NCBI GenBank assembly: GCA_002425305.1
Contig: DILZ01000013.1
Span: forward strand, 25,754-32,961
Direction of reading: 5' to 3'
Origin: Ruminococcaceae bacterium UBA5579
GTDB lineage: Bacteria > Bacillota > Clostridia > Oscillospirales > Ruminococcaceae
Length of the DNA: 7,208 nt
Shown: piece after piece, positions 1-4,472 of the stretch
Numbering within the stretch: position 1 is the stretch's first letter
How the letters are laid out: each line of letters starts with the position of its first letter
Position numbers and translations under genes: made by a program
Notes under the pieces: generated by a model
Seen by the model: only the letters and a program-made list of their open reading frames with translations
Told to the model about the DNA's origin: nothing
Databases searched by the model: none

Positions 1-1573
1 TACCGCCCGAGCCGCACTTTGCGAAGCCGCCCGCAACGCACGTTCCATCATCGCGCAGCGGAAGTACCCCTATCATTCCCACGCAGCTCCATTCCGGGCG
101 GTCTTTGCGCTCGATATACTTTTGCGTTGGATCATATTCGGGGACTTCAACGGTATGTTTCTCAAAATGAGAGCCTACTTTCACCGAAACGATATTTCCG
201 TTTTCGTCCTCTTGCTCCTCGTAGTCGTCAACCTCAACGTCCTTGTAAACAAGCTCGTTGAATTCATCACGCTGCCAGCGTCCCAGCCAATCCTCGTCGC
301 CGTTCCCGATAATACTCGGATTGCCCGATGTTATGCCTACAATGTAATCTTCCGGCTCTGCTTTGTGAAGTTTGCCGTTCTTGATGGTCACAAAATAGCC
401 GCGTCTGTCCTCGTTTTCAGAGTTATCGTCCCACCACGGTTTGATATATTCGGCATAATCCGCCCCGCTTGTGTTGAACGCTCCTATGCCGTATACCGCA
501 CCCGAATGATTCACTCGGAATATGTTTTTCAGGACGGCCCCCTCTCGCATATAGGTATTGTAGGCTTCACTGTGCGACGGATTAAAATCGTCCGGAATAG
601 ATGGTCGGTTTTGTCTCCCCCATCCAATGACGAATGGCGACACATCAGCAATTATATTATTGAACGCTCCGACGACTAGTTGATTCGAATTCCACGTAGC
701 GGTGCAGAACCCACATGCCATCGAGTTGTTGGTTTTAGCCAACGTAGCATAGCCTTGTGCGTGAGAACGATTACCAACGGCAGAACAATATCTACCGTCA
801 GTATGAGCACTGTTCCCCGACGCAAATGTATTATATCCTTCTGCCGTGGCATATTCTCCGATAGTTGATCCGTTCACGGCTCCCGTTCTAATATAACCCT
901 TTCCGTTTCCTGTGCCGCCGCGAATTATCGGTAGAACTCCCGATGTAATATCTGCTGTGCTGTGCTGATGAGACTGCTCAGCCGCGCCAACGTTTGCCGC
1001 CGTAAGATTAATATTGCCTGTTCGATAGTCGCTCTCGGCACTGCCTTTCACGCCGGTAATAGTATTCATCTGTGCGCCGCCCTCAATGTCGTCAAGCTTT
1101 CTCTTATCCTCTTTGGACATCAGTCCGTCATTGACTTTGTCGGCTGTTGTCTTATCGGCTTTTGAGGTCTGCAAAACGCCGATCTCAACGATTATCGGTT
1201 CCAGTGCAGTATCCGTATACGCCTTTGCCGTGTCAAGCCCATCCGCGTCTTTGATGTCGACATAATCTATAAGCGCGTCTGTTGGTGTGCCGTCACCGCC
1301 AGGCGATGACGGCTGCTTAAAATTTACCCCGTCGTGATCCTGTCCCGTAAGCTCCGCTTTTCCCGTACCCAGAACATACACCGTGCCGTTGGTGGTGCTG
1401 ATGAGCTTTGCCGCGCCCGCAGGAATTTCCGCAACGTCATCTGCCTCGGCAGTAATATTGGGAAGTCTGGACGCGTATATGGACTTGCTCCCCAGATTGT
1501 GTACTATGGTGTTAAATCCGCCAAGCCCCTGCACCATTTGTTCTTTGCCTTTCAATGTTATTGTTTTAATCAT
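1..1573 (-). CDS. Phage tail fibre/tailspike protein with C-terminal Peptidase_G2 self-cleaving chaperone domain (3' end outside window)
   Basis: Open minus-strand frame from ATG at 1573 to the left edge, 524 visible residues with no stop. The start is fixed by GGAGG seven bases upstream. The N-terminus (MIKTITLKGKEQMVQGLGG, about 1-80) is probably the virion attachment part. Residues 149-169 (GLMSKEDKRKLDDIEGG) and 202-222 (DITSGVLPIIRGGTG) are typical tail-fibre segments. Residues 240-290 carry short G-x-x-[ST]-x-A-x-G repeats like YadA-head left-handed beta-rolls. From about 365 the sequence matches the Peptidase_G2 (intramolecular chaperone autocleavage) family: SGADYAEY at 369-376, GNPSIIGN near 418, RPEWSCVGMIGVLPLRDDGTC near the edge. 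Known for the family: it assists trimer folding and then cuts itself off; in phi29 gp12 the cut precedes a Ser with an Asp three residues later. By analogy the cut here would be before S369 with D372 catalytic. Likely role is receptor binding at the virion tail. The receptor cannot be told from sequence. Probably only the last few tens of residues are missing. Confidence 0.9.
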   Translation of the reverse strand, partial: MIKTITLKGKEQMVQGLGGFNTIVHNLGSKSIYASRLPNITAEADDVAEIPAGAAKLISTTNGTVYVLGTGKAELTGQDHDGVNFKQPSSPGGDGTPTDALIDYVDIKDADGLDTAKAYTDTALEPIIVEIGVLQTSKADKTTADKVNDGLMSKEDKRKLDDIEGGAQMNTITGVKGSAESDYRTGNINLTAANVGAAEQSHQHSTADITSGVLPIIRGGTGNGKGYIRTGAVNGSTIGEYATAEGYNTFASGNSAHTDGRYCSAVGNRSHAQGYATLAKTNNSMACGFCTATWNSNQLVVGAFNNIIADVSPFVIGWGRQNRPSIPDDFNPSHSEAYNTYMREGAVLKNIFRVNHSGAVYGIGAFNTSGADYAEYIKPWWDDNSENEDRRGYFVTIKNGKLHKAEPEDYIVGITSGNPSIIGNGDEDWLGRWQRDEFNELVYKDVEVDDYEEQEDENGNIVSVKVGSHFEKHTVEVPEYDPTQKYIERKDRPEWSCVGMIGVLPLRDDGTCVAGGFAKCGSGG

Positions 1574-1624
1574 TTCTTTCCTCCTTGATTTTCTAAACTT
1601 AGGATGATTATCACCCCCGAATAA

Positions 1625-1652
1625 ATATTAAATTATTATTATCTGCACGCAA
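1625..1652 (-). promoter_or_regulatory. Possible sigma-A promoter for the tail fibre gene
   Basis: On the minus strand, TTGCGT (1652-1647) and TAATAT (1630-1625) are separated by 16 bp, about 50 bp upstream of the tail protein start codon, in very AT-rich DNA. The -35 matches the consensus at four of six positions, the -10 at five of six. The -35 lies inside the loop and arm of a perfect palindrome (1640-1661), so a repressor bound there could block it. Found by eye only, and AT-rich DNA gives such matches by chance. Confidence 0.35.
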
Positions 1653-1661
1653 CTGCAGATA
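1640..1661. repeat. Perfect inverted repeat, candidate operator
   Basis: Eight-base arms TATCTGCA (1640-1647) and TGCAGATA (1654-1661) flank six bases (CGCAAC). It lies in the divergent region between the tail fibre gene and the small ORF/recombinase pair, overlapping the putative -35 of the tail gene. There is no T-run beyond the 3' arm on the plus strand; on the minus strand the following DNA is AT-rich but has no clean T tract. An operator is therefore a better reading than a terminator. The binding protein is unknown. Confidence 0.5.
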
Positions 1662-1716
1662 GGATCAATAACGACATATATTTAAACCGTGTTAACTTTA
1701 ACTATCTTAAAATCGG

Positions 1717-1742
1717 AACGATCAGAGTTGAGAAAACGATCA
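1717..1742. repeat. Pair of 8-bp direct repeats (AACGATCA) in the divergent regulatory region
   Basis: AACGATCA occurs at 1717-1724 and again at 1735-1742, start to start 18 bp, in the region between the tail gene and the recombinase operon. Spacing of nearly two helical turns would suit a regulator or a recombination accessory protein binding one face of the DNA. Two short copies could also be chance. Confidence 0.3.
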
Positions 1743-1778
1743 ATACGGCAGACTGCGGTCGGATACCTTTGCCGTCGA

Positions 1779-1795
1779 ATTATGCTTGGCATAAT
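1779..1795. repeat. Short inverted repeat upstream of the small ORF/recombinase operon
   Basis: ATTATGC (1779-1785) and GCATAAT (1789-1795) flank a three-base centre TTG. It contains TTGGCA (1786-1791), which resembles a -35 hexamer on the plus strand. TACAAT at 1812-1817 could be a -10, but the 20-bp spacer is longer than usual. An operator at the promoter of the integration operon is plausible, not demonstrated. Confidence 0.35.
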
Positions 1796-1861
1796 CCTTG
1801 TCCCGTTTCAATACAATAATAAAAAACACGGCTTATTACCGGTCGGGATCGAGGACATATT

Positions 1862-1990
1862 ATGACATACGAGATAGTACACACGGTGGTCGCCAAGGAC
1901 GCCGAAAAGGAAAAGCAAGCCGCCGCACAAACGGTCTATGAGGAGCTTTTAAAATATTCGGGCGGTGACAGCGAGAGGAAATACGCATAA
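1862..1990 (+). CDS. Small 42-residue protein of unknown function, first gene of the recombinase operon
   Basis: ATG at 1862 is preceded by GAGGA (1851-1855) with six bases between, a good ribosome binding site, and the frame ends at TAA 1988-1990. The product begins MTYEIVHTVVAKDAEKEKQ and continues with a charged, Ala/Glu/Lys-rich stretch that should be helical (about 12-33). No membrane segment or signal peptide is visible. It ends 23 bp before the serine recombinase start on the same strand, so the two are probably co-transcribed. I do not recognise a family. Inference: a small gene in this position could be a recombination directionality factor or an expression regulator of the recombinase, as small proteins often partner serine integrases. 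It could also be only a leader peptide. Ribosome binding site and spacing support translation; function is unknown. Confidence 0.6.
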   Translation: MTYEIVHTVVAKDAEKEKQAAAQTVYEELLKYSGGDSERKYA

Positions 1991-2013
1991 ACGACGGCAA
2001 AGGAAGTGAAAAT

Positions 2014-3498
2014 ATGACGGCTATATACGCGCGGCAAAGCATCGATAAAAAGGACAGTATCTCAATAGACACGCAGATCGAAATGTGCAGACGCTACTGC
2101 GCCAATGATTTTCGGGTCTATTCCGACAAGGGGTGGAGCGGAAAAAACCTCGACCGCCCCGAGTTTCAGCGAATGTTAAGCGACATAAAAAGCGGTCGGA
2201 TCGACAAGCTGATAGTGTACAAGCTCGACCGTATCAGCCGTTCGCTGAACGACTTTTCCAACCTAATGGAGGTGTTCAGGCAATACGGCGTGGAATTTGC
2301 GTCCACCGTGGAAACCTTTGACACCTCCACTCCGATCGGACGGGCTATGCTGGGAATAATTATGGTTTTTGCGGAGCTGGAGCGCGAAAATATTTTGCTC
2401 CGCGTAAAGGATAACTACTATGCGCGCGGCGAAAAGGGGCTGTACCTCGGAGGCGTTCCCGTGTACGGCTTTGACAAAAGACCGACAAAGCAGGACGGGA
2501 TAAAGACTTCGGTGCTTATCCCAAACAAGGACACCGCCACGGTGGAATACATATTCAACGCGTATCGGCAAAGCGAATGTTCTCTCGGGCAAATAGTCAA
2601 GGAGCTGAACGAGCGCGGGATACCATCTCCTGCCGGAACGCTCTGGGACAGCAGCAAGATAAGCCGCTTGCTGCGTTCGCCGACCTATGTTGCCGCCGAC
2701 GTTGAGGTGTACAGATATTTTAAGGAAAAGGGCGCGAGGATATCCGACCCCGTAGAAAGTTTCACGGGGCAGCGCGGCTGTTTTCTTTACGGCAAGCGCG
2801 AGGCAAACGAACGAAAATACACCGACGTCCGCGATCACGTTTTGTCGCTGGGTCTGCACGACGGTGTGATCTCCCCCGAAATATGGCTTTCTGTTCAGCG
2901 CAAGCTGGACGGAAATTCACAGATAAAAAAAGGAAAAAGCGGCTCACATTCGTGGCTCACGGGAATGATAAAATGCGGAAAGTGCGGCTATGCAATGCGC
3001 GTTCAGGGCGGAAAGCATTTTGCCTGCTCGGGGCGCGCGAATTACGGAAGCTGCGTGGGCATAGACGGTGCGACGCTTATTTCCGATGTAGAAGAGGCAG
3101 TGTATTCACAGCTGAAAATAAAGTTTGACGATATCCGCGATCTCGCCGTAAGCGAAAAAAGTTCCGCGCTCTCACCGAAAGCTAACAGGCTGAAAATGCG
3201 CTTGGAAACGCTTGATACGCAGATCGACAATCTGGTAGACAAAATTGCCCGGACCACCGAAACGATTGGAGAGGTTCTTGAAAAAAAGCTTGAAGAACTG
3301 ATTGCCGAGCGTGGCGAGATGCGGTCGGAGCTTAAAAATCAAGGCGGCACAAAGCAAAGGCGGGCATATTCAGAGGTTATCGCTCTATTGGACAAGTTTC
3401 CCGAAATGCCGATAGACACCCAACGCGAGATAGCACGACAGTTTATTTTCAAGATTCTTATTTGGGAAGGAAAGATCGAGATCGTATGGAAATTCTGA
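2014..3498 (+). CDS. Large serine recombinase (phage integrase/excisionase type)
   Basis: 494 residues; ATG 2014 follows AGGAAG (2001-2006) with seven-base spacing. Domain order is that of the large serine recombinases. The N-terminal resolvase catalytic domain (about 1-145) has nucleophile S9 in YARQS, R7, and R73/R76 in KLDRISRS, followed by GRAMLGIIMVFAELERENI. A Recombinase DNA-binding domain covers about 150-300. A zinc ribbon has C321-x2-C324 and C338-x8-C347. A Leu/Lys/Glu-rich coiled coil spans about 387-445 and precedes a short C-terminal part. Length and motifs are intact, so the enzyme should be active. Known mechanism: a serine-linked double-strand break, 180-degree rotation and rejoining at attP x attB; excision usually needs a directionality factor. 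It lies just inside the putative right boundary, transcribed toward it. An inversion or phase-variation role for the neighbouring tail gene is less likely but not excluded. Which att site it uses is inferred, not seen. Confidence 0.95.
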   Translation: MTAIYARQSIDKKDSISIDTQIEMCRRYCANDFRVYSDKGWSGKNLDRPEFQRMLSDIKSGRIDKLIVYKLDRISRSLNDFSNLMEVFRQYGVEFASTVETFDTSTPIGRAMLGIIMVFAELERENILLRVKDNYYARGEKGLYLGGVPVYGFDKRPTKQDGIKTSVLIPNKDTATVEYIFNAYRQSECSLGQIVKELNERGIPSPAGTLWDSSKISRLLRSPTYVAADVEVYRYFKEKGARISDPVESFTGQRGCFLYGKREANERKYTDVRDHVLSLGLHDGVISPEIWLSVQRKLDGNSQIKKGKSGSHSWLTGMIKCGKCGYAMRVQGGKHFACSGRANYGSCVGIDGATLISDVEEAVYSQLKIKFDDIRDLAVSEKSSALSPKANRLKMRLETLDTQIDNLVDKIARTTETIGEVLEKKLEELIAERGEMRSELKNQGGTKQRRAYSEVIALLDKFPEMPIDTQREIARQFIFKILIWEGKIEIVWKF

Positions 3499-3550
3499 CT
3501 TCGACGGCTTTTACGCGATAAAAATCCTCACTCTATTTGCTCACGAATAA

Positions 3551-3567
3551 ACTGCGTTAAACGCGGT
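3551..3567. repeat. Near-perfect palindrome downstream of the recombinase gene
   Basis: ACTGCGTT (3551-3558) and AACGCGGT (3560-3567) surround a single A, complementary except for one G-T pair. It is in the untranslated stretch between the recombinase stop and the terminator. A protein-binding site is possible; no function is established. Confidence 0.4.
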
Positions 3568-3587
3568 AAACACAAGTATAGATCGTG

Positions 3588-3612
3588 ACGCGGCAGGAGT
3601 GCCGTGCCGCGT
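3588..3612. repeat. Inverted repeat/hairpin between recombinase and integration boundary
   Basis: ACGCGGCA (3588-3595) and TGCCGCGT (3605-3612) are perfectly complementary with a nine-base loop. No T-run follows on either strand, so it is not a classical terminator. It could be part of the recombinase mRNA 3' end structure or a DNA-binding site near the attachment site. The rest of 3499-3668 shows no credible gene. Confidence 0.45.
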
Positions 3613-3668
3613 ACGAAAACACAAAAACCTTGCATATTCTTCGCCGAAAACAAGTGACAAATCAGTTA

Positions 3669-3703
3669 AAAGACGCGCCGCAAAACGGCGCGTTTTGTTT
3701 TTC
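3669..3703 (+). terminator. Rho-independent terminator of the recombinase operon (probably bidirectional)
   Basis: ACGCGCCG (3673-3680) pairs perfectly with CGGCGCGT (3686-3693) around the loop CAAAA, and TTTGTTTTT follows on the plus strand. It lies about 175 bp after the recombinase stop. On the other strand the hairpin comes 12 bp after the stop of the truncated deacetylase, followed by TCTTTTAA, so it may also stop transcription of that gene. It sits just inside the inferred prophage boundary. Confidence 0.85.
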
Positions 3704-3705
3704 TA

Positions 3706-3745
3706 TCATTGTTTCCCATCTGTATCTACCGCTTCAACGTCCCAC
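3706..3745. other. Candidate right attachment site (prophage-host junction)
   Basis: Read on the minus strand, the deacetylase homology runs through the conserved Q-W-D-V-E-A-V-D stretch (to about 3727) and then leaves the family, ending T-D-G-K-Q-stop (TGA at 3706-3708). Relatives normally have W-D-V-x-x-x-D-W-K here and continue for some 60-70 residues. The crossover is therefore expected at about 3718-3730. Serine integrase att sites share only a very short core, so the exact point cannot be read without the other junction or an uninterrupted relative. Confidence 0.5.
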
Positions 3746-4266
3746 TGAACTACCTGCATACCCATACCCGTCACCGTTGTGATGAGATTGTCATCATATT
3801 CTCCAGACGGAGCGCGGTAAAGTGTCGGCTCCTCGCCTGTTGTCATCTTGATCTCATTCGAGCACGCGCGGGTGTCTGCAATGATGTCGTTGACGTTTGC
3901 GCCTGTAAGTTTCGGGTGCTTGTCGGAGTGGTTTTCAATCTCGTGTCCCGCGTCATAGAACTTCTTTACGTCCTCACGGTATCTTCGGCAAAAATCTCCC
4001 GTTACAAAGAACGTTGCTTTTGCGTCGTAGTCCTTGAGGATCGAGATAAGTTCGTCGGTGTTGGAGTTCTCCCACGCCACGTCAAACGTTACGGCGATCT
4101 TCTTCTCTTTGCAATCGACCGAATAGATCGGCACAAGGCGTTTTGCCGCCCGCGTTCCGACGGAAGTCACCACCAGCGTTATCGCTACCGCCGCTGCTGC
4201 TATCACCAATCCCGCTATCCAGGCGAACCGCTTGATCTGCTTTTTTGTATAAGTTACTGCTCTCAT
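3706..4266 (-). pseudogene. Polysaccharide deacetylase, sporulation (PdaB-like) type, 3' part missing at the prophage junction
   Basis: 186 residues from ATG 4266, chosen because GGAGGT lies seven bases upstream; the frame is open further upstream but those codons cross the promoter-like region. A membrane anchor at about 14-36 follows a basic N-terminus, placing the enzyme outside the cytoplasm. The NodB domain starts near 55: TFDVAW at 60-65 (catalytic-type D62; the usual second Asp is V63, and relatives of this subfamily often lack it), ATFFVTGDF, HEIENHSDKHP with zinc-type H113 and H117, and RAPSGEYDD at 151-159. Homology ends at Q-W-D-V (174-177). The missing part would hold the late Asp/Trp motif and the final L-x-H motif, so the product should be inactive and unstable. 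Known: PdaB-type proteins act on spore peptidoglycan in Bacillus. Inference: prophage insertion separated the 3' end, which may survive beyond the left edge and be rejoined on excision. Alternatively it is simply a dead gene. Confidence 0.85.
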
Positions 4267-4304
4267 ATCGTTTACCTCCGTAATAAGACTGTTTTCTGCT
4301 CTAT

Positions 4305-4331
4305 TACTATGAGGCAAGCCGTACAAATATG
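4305..4331 (-). promoter_or_regulatory. Possible sporulation sigma factor (sigma-E/sigma-G type) promoter for the deacetylase
   Basis: On the minus strand CATATT (4331-4326) is followed after 14 bp by CATAGTA (4311-4305), about 38 bp before the start codon. The first element and the 14-bp spacing fit the Bacillus sigma-E pattern (ATATT, then CATACA-like), though the -10 matches only partly. CATAGTA fits the sigma-G -10 CATnnTA exactly. A sigma-A reading, TTGTCA with TCATAG at 17-bp spacing, overlaps it. Consensus matching by eye from Bacillus patterns is weak evidence in another genus; the deacetylase family makes sporulation control plausible. Confidence 0.4.
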
Positions 4332-4416
4332 ACAAGCGTCGGGATTTTAAGACTGATTGTTGATAATATTTGCGGCGCAATCCGGTTTTGAAAATTATTC
4401 CGAAAAATGAGGCTGC

Positions 4417-4450
4417 AAAAATCCCCCGAACTCTCGGGGGATTCTTCTTT
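4417..4450 (-). terminator. Rho-independent terminator of the LRR surface protein gene (probably bidirectional)
   Basis: AATCCCCCGA (4420-4429) and TCGGGGGATT (4434-4443) form a perfect ten-base stem with a four-base loop. On the minus strand the stem ends in TT and continues TTT; it begins 29 bp after the LRR gene stop. On the plus strand CTTCTTTT follows. It separates LRR gene transcription from the downstream deacetylase, which therefore needs its own promoter. Confidence 0.85.
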
Positions 4451-4472
4451 TGTGTATGAACAGACCTGTGCA

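Larger units (their letters stand above)
1..3730. mobile_element. Right end of an integrated prophage (left end outside window; right boundary approximate)
   Basis: Seen: a phage tail fibre gene, a large serine recombinase gene and, directly beyond the recombinase, a deacetylase gene whose coding homology stops abruptly. Known: large serine recombinases act as phage integrases and are usually encoded beside one attachment site. Inference: the element's right end lies at about 3706-3745 and it extends left past the window. Only the tail and integration genes are visible, so it could be a complete prophage, a remnant, or another serine-recombinase element carrying a tail gene. The layout is not textbook: a late tail gene is divergent from, and adjacent to, the integrase gene. 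Confidence 0.75.

Noticed and set aside
122..679. 185-codon plus-strand reading frame
   Set aside because: Lies antisense over the Peptidase_G2-containing tail gene, whose minus-strand translation matches a known family; no ribosome binding site of its own.
2263..2859. 198-codon minus-strand reading frame
   Set aside because: Antisense to the well-supported serine recombinase; no recognisable motifs.
3585..3782. 65-codon plus-strand reading frame
   Set aside because: Runs through a hairpin, the terminator and the start of the deacetylase homology on the other strand; no ribosome binding site.
3709..4332. 207-codon plus-strand reading frame
   Set aside because: Antisense shadow of the deacetylase fragment.
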